A stretch of DNA of 41,292 nt from Acinetobacter apis (GTDB lineage Bacteria; Pseudomonadota; Gammaproteobacteria; Pseudomonadales; Moraxellaceae). This document shows, one piece after another, positions 27,045 through 36,505 of this stretch (position 1 is the stretch's first letter; each line of letters begins with the position of its first letter). Location of the stretch: NCBI RefSeq assembly GCF_900197575.1, contig NZ_FZLN01000007.1:1-41292 (forward strand). The letters are read 5' to 3'. The notes beneath the pieces are model-generated. The model ran no database searches. It had not been told where the DNA came from and saw only the letters and a program-made list of their open reading frames with translations. Both the position numbers and the translations under genes were made by a program.

Positions 27045-28415
27045 TTATATTTTGGCTTTTAATGCCTGAATGAGTTTTTGATGTAAGCCACCAAAACTTC
27101 CATTGGACATAATTACAATCGCATCGCCTGTTTGAGCATGGGTTTTTAAGTGATGAATGATCTGCTCTAAAGATTGAAACACAGCAGCACGGTTGCTCGA
27201 TGCTTCAATTACAGGACTTAAATCCCAATCTAAGCCTTCAGGTTGATACCAAATAACGTCATCTGCTAAACGTGCAGCATCCGCCAGCCCTGCTTTATGT
27301 GCACCCATGCGCATGGTGTTTGAGCGTGGTTCAATCACCGCCCACAAACGTTGTTGTGGTAACCGTTTTCTTGCACCATCTAATGTGGTTGCAATCGCAG
27401 TGGGGTGATGTGCAAAGTCATCATATACTTCAATACCATGGATCGTATCGAGTAATTCCATCCGTCGTTTAATTCCACCAAATTGTGATAAAGCACGGCA
27501 TGCATCTTCAACACGAACACCAACATGTTCTGCTGCACTAATGGCAGCTAAAGCATTAGCAACATTATGTTGTCCAGTCATATTCCACTGCACTTCACCT
27601 AGGCAGTCTTGCTGTTGATGTACAGTAAAATGACTGCCATCGTCAGCCAATAAGGTCGAACATAGATGTGCAGAATGATCTGACTGCAATGCTGTACGCA
27701 CAACAGGTGTCCAACAGCCCATTTGAAGGACTTCATCAATATGAGATTCAGTGATTGGTGCAATAATACGACCTTCACTTGGAATGGTACGTACTAAGTG
27801 ATGAAATTGCTTTTGAATCGCGGCCAAATCATCAAAAATGTCGGCATGGTCAAATTCTAAATTATTTAAAATGGCAGTTTTAGGATGGTAGTGAACAAAC
27901 TTTGATCTTTTATCAAAAAATGCAGAATCGTACTCATCTGCTTCAACGACAAAATATTGCCCTGCGCCCAATCGTGCACTTTCTTTAAACCCTTGTGGTA
28001 CGCCACCAATCAGAAAACCAGGGGCAAGTCCTGCTTGATCTAAAATCCAAGCCAACATGGTGGTGGTGGTGGTTTTACCATGGGTACCTGCAACACCAAG
28101 CACATGTTTTCCTTGTAACACATAGTCTGCTAAAAACTGTGGTCCTGAAATATAAGGTAGGCCTGCATTTAGCATATATTCGATGGCATCAATACCACGT
28201 TTCATGGCATTTCCAACAATCACTAAGTCAGGTGCAGGCTGTAAATGGCTTGCATCATAACCTTGCATTAAAGTAATGCCTGCATTTTCAAGTTGAGTTG
28301 ACATCGGCGGATAAACGTTCAGATCTGAGCCAGTAACTTGATGTCCCAAATCGCGAGCAAGTAATGCAAGCGAGCCCATAAATGTGCCACAAATACCTAA
28401 AATATGCAGATGCAT
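27045..28415 (-). CDS. mpl: UDP-N-acetylmuramate:L-Ala-gamma-D-Glu-meso-DAP ligase (murein tripeptide recycling)
   Basis: Mpl attaches recycled murein tripeptide to UDP-MurNAc, bypassing MurC, MurD and MurE. It has 456 aa. It begins MHLHILGICGTFMGSLALLAR, the Mur-ligase Rossmann start; the ATP loop is GVAGTHGKTTTTTM; the central domain has EADEYDSAFFDKRSKF and LNNLEFDHADIF; the C-terminal domain has VYDDFAHHPTAI. The ATG at 28415 is chosen because it begins exactly at the conserved N-terminus behind AAAGGT; a start at 28487 would add 24 non-homologous residues. It complements AnmK in cell-wall recycling. Confidence 0.95.
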   Translation of the reverse strand: MHLHILGICGTFMGSLALLARDLGHQVTGSDLNVYPPMSTQLENAGITLMQGYDASHLQPAPDLVIVGNAMKRGIDAIEYMLNAGLPYISGPQFLADYVLQGKHVLGVAGTHGKTTTTTMLAWILDQAGLAPGFLIGGVPQGFKESARLGAGQYFVVEADEYDSAFFDKRSKFVHYHPKTAILNNLEFDHADIFDDLAAIQKQFHHLVRTIPSEGRIIAPITESHIDEVLQMGCWTPVVRTALQSDHSAHLCSTLLADDGSHFTVHQQQDCLGEVQWNMTGQHNVANALAAISAAEHVGVRVEDACRALSQFGGIKRRMELLDTIHGIEVYDDFAHHPTAIATTLDGARKRLPQQRLWAVIEPRSNTMRMGAHKAGLADAARLADDVIWYQPEGLDWDLSPVIEASSNRAAVFQSLEQIIHHLKTHAQTGDAIVIMSNGSFGGLHQKLIQALKAKI

Positions 28416-28541
28416 AATGACCTTTACTCCAAATCCGATGTTGACCTGCAGATCATATGTATTGCATGGTCGGTGTAAGCAAAACAATCCAAACTGTTAT
28501 TTGAGTTTAGATTTAAATGAATAACTAGGGCGATATCATAC

Positions 28542-28580
28542 CAAATTCGGTCATGACTGCATTGAATCATGACCGATTTG
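28542..28580 (-). terminator. Hairpin after frmA
   Basis: CAAATTCGGTCATGA (28542-28556) and TCATGACCGATTTG (28567-28580) form a long stem with one bulged base, 3 bp after the frmA stop on the minus strand. The T-tract is weak. Confidence 0.6.
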
Positions 28581-28582
28581 AA

Positions 28583-30122
<1,540 letters not shown>

Positions 30123-30629
30123 ATGAATACCGCAGCAGAAGTTCAACCTTTAGTGGGCATTATCATGGGATCTCAGTCAGACTGGGCAACGCTTGAACAT
30201 ACCGCAAATATGTTAAAACAACTTGATGTGCCTTTTGAGGCAGAAGTGGTTTCAGCACACCGTACACCAGATCGTTTATTTGAATATGCTGAAACAGCTA
30301 AAGCACGTGGGATTCAAGTGATTATTGCAGGTGCTGGTGGTGCTGCACATTTACCAGGTATGTGTGCTGCTAAAACTGAACTACCAGTGCTTGGTGTTCC
30401 AGTTAAATCTTCTATTCTCAATGGCGTTGACTCTTTATTATCGATTGTTCAAATGCCAGCAGGTATTGCAGTTGGGACATTGGCAATTGGCAATGCAGGT
30501 GCAACCAATGCCGCGATTTTAGCTGCACAAATTTTGGCATTAACCCGTCCGCACATTGCACAAAAAGTTCAAGACTTCCGTTTGGCACAAACTGAAAAAG
30601 TATCAAGTAAAAATATTCCTGGGCAACTA
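30123..30629 (+). CDS. purE: N5-carboxyaminoimidazole ribonucleotide mutase
   Basis: PurE moves the carboxylate of N5-CAIR to give CAIR in de novo purine synthesis. The 168-169-aa protein has the phosphate and catalytic segments GSQSDW (16-21), SAHRTP (44-49), [17 protein letters not shown] and [14 protein letters not shown]. The stop codon follows directly at 30630-30632. The ATG at 30123 is preceded by TTGGAA. purK starts 13 bp after the stop, forming the usual purEK operon. Confidence 0.97.
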
Positions 30630-30645
30630 TAAAACGAGGTTAAAC

Positions 30646-31770
30646 ATGAGTAAAACCATCGGTATTTTTGGTGGCGGGCAATTGGGTCGCATGATGGCAC
30701 AAGCGGCACTGCCTTTAAATATTCAATGTACTTTTTATGAAGCTAACCGATCGTGTCCTGCTGCAGCACTCGGTAAAGTATTTTCATCTGCTGACCCTGA
30801 GTTAATTCCATTTACTCAAAGCGCAGATGTATTTAGTTTAGAATTCGAAAACACGCCGTTGGCTGATGTTGAATTGCTGATGGAACATAAAACAATTTAC
30901 CCGCCTGCAGAAGCTTTAGCGATCGCGCAAAATCGGTTATTAGAAAAAAACTTATTCCGCGTTTTAGATATTCCAGTTGCACCGTTTTTACCTGTGGATA
31001 GTGTGGATAATCTTAGAGTTGCTGTGGATAACTTAGGATTACCTGTGGTATTGAAAACTGCAACAGGTGGCTATGATGGTAAAGGTCAATTTATTATTCG
31101 TCATGCTGAACAAATTGAGGAAGCTTGGGCGCAACTTGGTCCTGCAAAATCATTGATTGCAGAGAGCTTTGTTAATTTTTCACGAGAAGTATCTATCATT
31201 GCTGTACGCGGTCAAGATGGAGATATTAAAATTTGGCCATTGGCAGAAAATCATCACCATGAAGGCATTTTATCTCATTCAATTGTCCCTGCCCCACAAA
31301 GTGATGACTTACAACCCGTTGCTGAAGAGTATATTGCACGCTTACTGACCCATTTGGATTATGTTGGTGTATTAACACTCGAGCTTTTTGTGACAGCTGA
31401 TGGTTTATATGCCAATGAAATGGCACCACGTGTGCATAACTCAGGCCATTGGTCTATTGAAGGCGCTGTATGTTCACAATTCGAAAATCACATTCGTGCT
31501 GTTGCAGGGTTGCCACTTGGCTCTACAGACCTTATTCAGCCAACAGTGATGGTCAATGTCATTGGACAACACCCAGATGTTGCAGCAGTGTTGGCATTAG
31601 ACGGCGCACATCTTCATTTATATGACAAAAGTGAGCGTGAAGGTCGGAAGCTTGGCCATATTACCCTTATGCCAAAAAATCCAGCCATGCTGACAACATT
31701 GTGCCAACAATTGGCTGAAATTTTGCCAGAACCTTTGGCATTAACCAAAGAAACGCAAATTCATATTTAA
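30646..31770 (+). CDS. purK: N5-carboxyaminoimidazole ribonucleotide synthase
   Basis: An ATP-grasp enzyme of 374 aa that carboxylates AIR with bicarbonate to N5-CAIR, which PurE then uses. N-terminal GIFGGGQLGRMMAQAA, the ATP-grasp lid LKTATGGYDGKGQ, and the metal site ELFVTADGLYANEMAPRVHNSGHW are typical. GAGGT lies before the ATG at 30646. Three DnaA-box-like sequences fall inside the gene at 30993-31031 (see findings). Confidence 0.97.
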   Translation: MSKTIGIFGGGQLGRMMAQAALPLNIQCTFYEANRSCPAAALGKVFSSADPELIPFTQSADVFSLEFENTPLADVELLMEHKTIYPPAEALAIAQNRLLEKNLFRVLDIPVAPFLPVDSVDNLRVAVDNLGLPVVLKTATGGYDGKGQFIIRHAEQIEEAWAQLGPAKSLIAESFVNFSREVSIIAVRGQDGDIKIWPLAENHHHEGILSHSIVPAPQSDDLQPVAEEYIARLLTHLDYVGVLTLELFVTADGLYANEMAPRVHNSGHWSIEGAVCSQFENHIRAVAGLPLGSTDLIQPTVMVNVIGQHPDVAAVLALDGAHLHLYDKSEREGRKLGHITLMPKNPAMLTTLCQQLAEILPEPLALTKETQIHI

Positions 31771-31783
31771 TCTATCATGTTTA

Positions 31784-31814
31784 AAAAAGCGACTATTTCC
31801 AATAGTCGCTTTTT
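31784..31814 (+). terminator. Rho-independent terminator after purK
   Basis: AAAAGCGACTATT, loop TCC, AATAGTCGCTTTT with T-run; a textbook terminator 14 bp after the purK stop. Confidence 0.9.
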
Positions 31815-32034
31815 GTTTTCTACATACCAAAACAGCACTTTATTAAAAAATTGTGCAAAAAAACTAAAATAATTGCACTTTACTCTTGAATTTTATCATT
31901 CCAACCCGACCTTCCTAAGTAATCTTATCTTTCATGACGCTCATGACAGTTCACTTCAGTTAAGCCTTTATGCATGCTGATTTTATTTTTGAGGGCTGTA
32001 CATGTTTGAAAAATTTTTTAAACGGAGATCATCA

Positions 32035-32583
32035 ATGGCGAATGAGCAAAAAGATTCAGTTCAAGAGAAACCATTAGAAGCTGAACAAGTTGAAAATACT
32101 CAAGCTGATGAACAGACTGAAGCTGCAGAAAAAAGCACTGATGCATTAGAAAACGAAATTGCACAGCTTAAAGACAGTTTGAAACTTGAAAAAGCCCGTG
32201 CAGCCAATGCAGTGTATGATGCAGAAAAAGTAAAAGAACGCATTGAACGTGAAGCAGACAACGCGAAAAAGTTTGCTTTAGAAAAGTTCGCAAAAAGCCT
32301 ACTTGATTCTGTCGATAACCTAGAGCGTGCTATTCAAGCTGCAGGTGATGAAAAAACACCATTACTTGAAGGTGTAGAGTTAACATTGAAATCATTAACA
32401 TCTGCATTAGAAAAGCATGACATCGTTGCTGTGGATACCGAGAATGGATTTAATGCCGAATTACACCAAGCTGTGGGTATTGCACCAGATGTTGCTGCAG
32501 GCGTGATTGGTAATGTTCTTCAAAAAGGTTATACGCTGTCAGGACGTCTATTACGCCCAGCAATGGTTACTGTCGGTCAATAA
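32035..32583 (+). CDS. grpE: Nucleotide exchange factor GrpE
   Basis: The DnaK cochaperone that promotes ADP release. The 182-aa protein has an acidic, disordered start, a long helix (about 40-100: [26 protein letters not shown]), the conserved [16 protein letters not shown] and the beta-domain [16 protein letters not shown]. Two in-frame ATGs each have a ribosome site: 32035 with CGGAGA, and 32002 with GAGGG, the latter adding [11 protein letters not shown]. 32035 fits the family better. A 20-nt AU-rich near-palindrome (32004-32023) lies just before the inner Shine-Dalgarno. dnaK follows 114 bp downstream. Confidence 0.95.
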   Translation: MANEQKDSVQEKPLEAEQVENTQADEQTEAAEKSTDALENEIAQLKDSLKLEKARAANAVYDAEKVKERIEREADNAKKFALEKFAKSLLDSVDNLERAIQAAGDEKTPLLEGVELTLKSLTSALEKHDIVAVDTENGFNAELHQAVGIAPDVAAGVIGNVLQKGYTLSGRLLRPAMVTVGQ

Positions 32584-32625
32584 CCAAATAAAACGAGATA
32601 ATTTGCATGAATTTTCGCAAATATA

Positions 32626-32654
32626 CTTGAAAAAAACAGATTGAATCTTATATC
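32626..32654 (+). promoter_or_regulatory. Possible heat-shock (sigma32) promoter before dnaK
   Basis: CTTGAA (32626-32631), 15 bp, CTTATATC (32647-32654), 44 bp before the dnaK ATG. The -35 fits sigma32; the -10 is only partly like the E. coli consensus. Confidence 0.35.
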
Positions 32655-32697
32655 AGATAACAAGTAAAGATTTTGTAAAAATTAAGGAATACATTTA

Positions 32698-34641
32698 ATG
32701 GCTAAGATTATTGGTATTGATTTAGGTACAACCAACTCATGTGTTGCAGTACTTGAAGGCGATAAAGTTAAAGTAATTGATAACGCTGAAGGCACACGTA
32801 CAACACCATCAATTATTGCTTATAAAGACGGCGAAACATTGGTAGGTCAAAGTGCAAAACGTCAAGCAGTTACAAACCCTAAAAACACATTATATGCGAT
32901 CAAGCGTTTAATTGGTCGTAGATACGAAGACTCTGCTGTACAAAAAGATATTGGTCTTGTGCCATACAAAATTGTAAAAGCAGACAACGGTGATGCATGG
33001 GTTGATGTCAACGATAAAAAATTGGCACCACAACAAGTATCTGCAGAAATTCTGAAAAAAATGAAGAAAACTGCAGAAGACTACCTAGGTGAAACAGTAA
33101 CAGAAGCAGTTATTACTGTCCCTGCTTATTTTAATGATGCGCAACGTCAAGCAACGAAAGATGCAGGTCGTATCGCAGGTCTTGATGTAAAACGTATCAT
33201 CAACGAGCCAACTGCTGCTGCGCTTGCATTTGGTATGGATAAAAAAGAAGGCGATCGTAAAGTTGCTGTATACGATTTAGGTGGTGGTACATTTGACGTA
33301 TCAATCATTGAAATTGCTGACTTAGATGGCGACCAACAAATTGAAGTATTATCTACAAATGGTGATACATTCTTAGGTGGTGAAGACTTTGATACAGCAT
33401 TAATTGACTATCTTGTTGCTGAATTCAAAAAAGACCAAGATGTGAACTTAAAAAGCGATCCATTGGCGTTACAACGTTTGAAAGAAGCTGCTGAAAAAGC
33501 AAAAATTGAATTGTCTTCATCAACAAGTACAGAAATCAATTTGCCATATATCACAGCAGATGCATCAGGTCCTAAGCATTTAGTGATTAATGTGACGCGT
33601 GCAAAACTTGAATCATTGGTTGCAGACCTAGTAGAACGCACCCTTGAGCCTTGCCGTATTGCATTAAAAGATGCTGGCTTATCAAATGGTGACATTTCTG
33701 ATGTGATCTTGGTTGGTGGTCAAACACGTATGCCACTTGTACAACAAAAAGTACAAGACTTTTTCGGCAAAGAGCCACGCCGTGATGTTAATCCAGATGA
33801 AGCTGTTGCAATGGGTGCAGCAATTCAAGGCGCTGTATTGTCTGGCGACAAAACAGATGTTTTATTACTTGACGTAACACCATTAACGTTAGGTATCGAA
33901 ACAATGGGTGGTGTATTAACTGCAATCATCGAAAAGAACACGACAATTCCTGCGAAAAAATCGCAAGTATTCTCAACAGCAGCAGATAATCAACCTGCTG
34001 TAGATATTTCAGTGTTCCAAGGTGAGCGTAAAATTGCACAGCAAAACAAATTGCTAGGTAACTTCCAATTGGGCGATATTCCACCTGCACCACGTGGCGT
34101 ACCACAAATTGAAGTGTCATTTGACATTAATGCGGATGGTATTTTAAAAGTATCAGCAAAAGACAAGAGCACAGGCAAAGAACAATCAATTCAAATTAAA
34201 GCAAACTCAGGTTTATCTGATGCTGAAATTGAAGCGATGATTCAAGATGCTGAAGCGAATGCAGAAGAAGATCGCAAATTTGAAGAAATTGCTAAAGCAC
34301 GTAATGAAGCAGATGCTTTAATCTCAAGTGCGAATAAAGCAGTGAAAGATTTAGGCGATCAAGTGACTGAAGACGAAAAAACTGCAGTAAATACCGCAGT
34401 TACTGAGTTAGAAGCAGCAACGAAAGAAAATGATGTTGAAGCAATCACTGCAAAAACTGAAAGCTTACAAAACATTTTGATGCCAATTACTCAACGTGCT
34501 TATGAACAAGCACAAGGCGGTCAAGGTGGTGCAGCAGGATTTGATCCGAATGCATTTAACCAAGAAGGTGCTGGTAGCAAAAAAGCAGACGATGGCGTTG
34601 TTGATGCTGAATTTAAAGAAGTAAAAGACGATAAGAAGTAA
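32698..34641 (+). CDS. dnaK: Molecular chaperone DnaK (Hsp70)
   Basis: An ATP-driven Hsp70 of 647 aa. The nucleotide-binding domain starts [17 protein letters not shown], with [13 protein letters not shown] and [13 protein letters not shown]; the interdomain linker [10 protein letters not shown] is at about 388-397; the substrate domain carries [17 protein letters not shown]; the C-terminus ends in a G/A-rich stretch and an acidic [12 protein letters not shown] tail. AGGA lies before the ATG. dnaJ does not follow here; a strong terminator does. Confidence 0.98.
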   Translation: MAKIIGIDLGTTNSCVAVLEGDKVKVIDNAEGTRTTPSIIAYKDGETLVGQSAKRQAVTNPKNTLYAIKRLIGRRYEDSAVQKDIGLVPYKIVKADNGDAWVDVNDKKLAPQQVSAEILKKMKKTAEDYLGETVTEAVITVPAYFNDAQRQATKDAGRIAGLDVKRIINEPTAAALAFGMDKKEGDRKVAVYDLGGGTFDVSIIEIADLDGDQQIEVLSTNGDTFLGGEDFDTALIDYLVAEFKKDQDVNLKSDPLALQRLKEAAEKAKIELSSSTSTEINLPYITADASGPKHLVINVTRAKLESLVADLVERTLEPCRIALKDAGLSNGDISDVILVGGQTRMPLVQQKVQDFFGKEPRRDVNPDEAVAMGAAIQGAVLSGDKTDVLLLDVTPLTLGIETMGGVLTAIIEKNTTIPAKKSQVFSTAADNQPAVDISVFQGERKIAQQNKLLGNFQLGDIPPAPRGVPQIEVSFDINADGILKVSAKDKSTGKEQSIQIKANSGLSDAEIEAMIQDAEANAEEDRKFEEIAKARNEADALISSANKAVKDLGDQVTEDEKTAVNTAVTELEAATKENDVEAITAKTESLQNILMPITQRAYEQAQGGQGGAAGFDPNAFNQEGAGSKKADDGVVDAEFKEVKDDKK

Positions 34642-34651
34642 TTTTTATCTC

Positions 34652-34682
34652 AAAAAAAACCGCGCATAAGCGCGGTTTTTTT
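34652..34682 (+). terminator. Rho-independent terminator after dnaK
   Basis: AAACCGCGC (34657-34665), loop ATAA, GCGCGGTTT (34670-34678) with flanking A-run and T-run. Confidence 0.92.
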
Positions 34683-34737
34683 ATGGCCAAAAGTCTATAA
34701 TTTGGTTTGAATTGATGAACTGCTAAAAGAATAAATT

Positions 34738-35250
34738 ATGACCCCAAATCATTCATATCAGCATGTCGATAAACTTATTTATGTGGTTAAAATTACTTTA
34801 TGCGCACTGATTGTCACGGCATTATCAATTGCTTTTGATCAGTCTCAAGTATCAAATTTTTTCTTATGGAGCTCACTAACCGCGTTCTTCACGATACAGG
34901 CGGATATTCAAAGCAAAGTAAATTTTAATCAAATTACAGGTAATCTTATTGGATCGAGTATAGGAATTTTTGCATGGGTAATTATCTCTAAATTATCAAT
35001 GCACCATACATTAATATACGCAGAGTATTGGTTGATTTTGATGGGAATTATTTGTACGACGATAATTTGTGTTGTATTGAATCATATTGAATATTGCGGA
35101 ATTGCATTATCAGGTTTATTAATTGTGACTGTCTATGATGTCTCTCACAATACATTTGAAGGTGCATTATTACGCGTTTTATATTGCCTATTTGGCTGTA
35201 TTATTGCGTATTGTGTAGATGCAATGAGTCGCCGTATAATTAATCACTAA
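34738..35250 (+). CDS. Small FUSC/aromatic-acid-exporter-like membrane protein
   Basis: A 170-aa polytopic membrane protein with about five hydrophobic segments (about 15-33, 40-55, 68-86, 95-115, 118-160). The pattern ALIVTALSIAF - LWSSLTAFFTIQADIQSKVN - GNLIGSSIGIFAWVI resembles the membrane half of FUSC (fusaric-acid resistance/aromatic acid exporter) proteins, where a QxxxxSK/R segment precedes a G-rich helix. Full FUSC proteins are several times longer, with a cytoplasmic domain that is absent here, so it is a one-module version or a remnant. Substrate unknown. It has its own short upstream gap after the dnaK terminator. Confidence 0.55.
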   Translation: MTPNHSYQHVDKLIYVVKITLCALIVTALSIAFDQSQVSNFFLWSSLTAFFTIQADIQSKVNFNQITGNLIGSSIGIFAWVIISKLSMHHTLIYAEYWLILMGIICTTIICVVLNHIEYCGIALSGLLIVTVYDVSHNTFEGALLRVLYCLFGCIIAYCVDAMSRRIINH

Positions 35251-35561
35251 ACGCTAGAAAGTGACAGACCTCTTTATCGTGTAGATAAAGAGGTCTGTCG
35301 CCCACCCTCTGATTATAGCTTTGTTATTATTCTAGTTCGTTATTTTTTTATATTATGTTGGGCAAACACAGAGTATAAAACTCTATGTATTACGTATGTA
35401 GCCAATGTCGTACATTTGTATAATTAATATTCAAAATAATTTTATATCATTGATATTTATCATCTTTGAATATTGTTAACTTTTGATAGGAGAATGTAAT
35501 CATACGTTAATTAATAACGAAATTTTCAGCCTTAGTCGCCATTACATTGAGATCACTTATT
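35251..35561. other. Intergenic region with a 16-bp perfect hairpin
   Basis: Holds the inverted repeat 35263-35299 (listed separately) and then AT-rich DNA before the Nudix gene. An AGGAG at about 35491 is followed by ATG-TAA only, so no gene is called. Confidence 0.5.
35263..35299. repeat. Perfect 16-bp inverted repeat (hairpin) after the FUSC-like gene
   Basis: GACAGACCTCTTTATC (35263-35278), loop GTGTA, and its exact complement (35284-35299), 12 bp after the stop codon. The position suits a terminator, but there is no U-tract after it. Confidence 0.7.
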
Positions 35562-35972
35562 ATGGTTAATACGCAAAAAAAAGTGATTACTGTCTCTGCA
35601 GCAATTATCATTAATCAAAACAAAGAATTACTTCTTGTCAGAAAACATGGTACTGTCTTTTATATGCAAGTTGGAGGAAAAATTGAGCCGTATGAATCAG
35701 CAGAAGATGCTTTAATACGAGAAATTCAAGAAGAGATTCAGGTCGACGCACAAATTAAACATTCATTGGGCATCATACATACCACAGCAGCAAATGAAGT
35801 CGGATTTGAGCTTCAAGCACATGTGTTTGAAGTCGATATAACAGGTCATCCTTGTCATTCGGCTGAGATTGCTGAAATCTCTTGGATTGATTTCAATAAT
35901 TCACAACAGCTACGCCTTGCTCCATTGACTGAACAATTTGTTTTACCTTATCTTAAAGATAAGTATAGTTAA
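35562..35972 (+). CDS. Nudix hydrolase
   Basis: A 136-aa single-domain pyrophosphohydrolase of the Nudix superfamily. The Nudix box runs from Gly39 (GKIEPYE) through RE at 53-54 and EE at 57-58, so the metal-binding glutamates are intact; the glycine normally found near its end is Gln60. The surrounding HGTVFYMQVGGK and DFNNSQQLRLAPLTEQFVLP resemble small MutT-like or NUDIX proteins acting on nucleoside diphosphate derivatives; the substrate is not predictable. The ATG at 35562 is preferred to a TTG at 35547; only GAGA lies upstream. Confidence 0.85.
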   Translation: MVNTQKKVITVSAAIIINQNKELLLVRKHGTVFYMQVGGKIEPYESAEDALIREIQEEIQVDAQIKHSLGIIHTTAANEVGFELQAHVFEVDITGHPCHSAEIAEISWIDFNNSQQLRLAPLTEQFVLPYLKDKYS

Positions 35973-36083
35973 CAAATATCCAAAATCATTCTTATCATAC
36001 ATGGATAGGACGCTTACTTTTTTAAACTATGGTAAAAATTTGTTATTAATGAATGATGCCATATGAACGTTTGGAGTTGTAAT

Positions 36084-36458
36084 ATGAGTTATTATCACCT
36101 AACGATTGAAATCAATGAAGAAACAAATAAAGTTGAAGAAAGACGCGATATTGAATATTTCAACATTGAACCAAACGATCTAAATCATTATATTACATTG
36201 GTTTTTTTACCTTATCTTAATCAACAAGCAATTGAAATTGATGATGAATTTGTGGACTACCAAGATCTAATTCGGATTGAAGTCAAACATACCGTCCAGC
36301 CAATTGAAGTCTTGATTGAAGAAGAGCAAAAAGAATTACCAAGCGATACCGACATTACCATTACAGCAAAAGAAATCTTTAATGATCATGATTTAAGTCA
36401 AGATATTACAGTTGCATTATTTGATATATTGACAGCACTTACACCACCTGCCAAATAA
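36084..36458 (+). CDS. Hypothetical acidic protein (no family recognised)
   Basis: A 124-aa soluble protein from the ATG at 36084, which has GGAG at a good distance; the ATG at 36063 would add seven residues. I do not recognise a family. It contains about 28 Asp/Glu against about 8 Lys/Arg, hence is strongly acidic. Its N-terminus (SYYHLTIEINEET) looks like a beta strand, the middle has FVDYQDLIRIEVKH and an EEEQKE cluster, and the C-terminus is helical (DITVALFDILTAL). It follows the Nudix gene by 111 bp on the same strand but with its own apparent promoter region. No signal peptide or membrane span. Confidence 0.65.
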   Translation: MSYYHLTIEINEETNKVEERRDIEYFNIEPNDLNHYITLVFLPYLNQQAIEIDDEFVDYQDLIRIEVKHTVQPIEVLIEEEQKELPSDTDITITAKEIFNDHDLSQDITVALFDILTALTPPAK

Positions 36459-36462
36459 GTAA

Positions 36463-36499
36463 AAGATGATACGTAGATGAATATCATACGTATCATCTT
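36463..36499. terminator. Hairpin between the acidic protein gene and the lytic transglycosylase gene
   Basis: AAGATGATACGTA (36463-36475) and its complement TACGTATCATCTT (36487-36499) flank an 11-nt loop, between convergent genes. A T-rich tail lies on the minus-strand side. Confidence 0.6.
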
Positions 36500-36505
36500 C
36501 CGATA

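Noticed and set aside
28416..28487. 24-residue N-terminal extension of Mpl
   Set aside because: The conserved Mur-ligase N-terminus begins at the ATG at 28415, which has its own ribosome site; the extension has no family match that I recognise.
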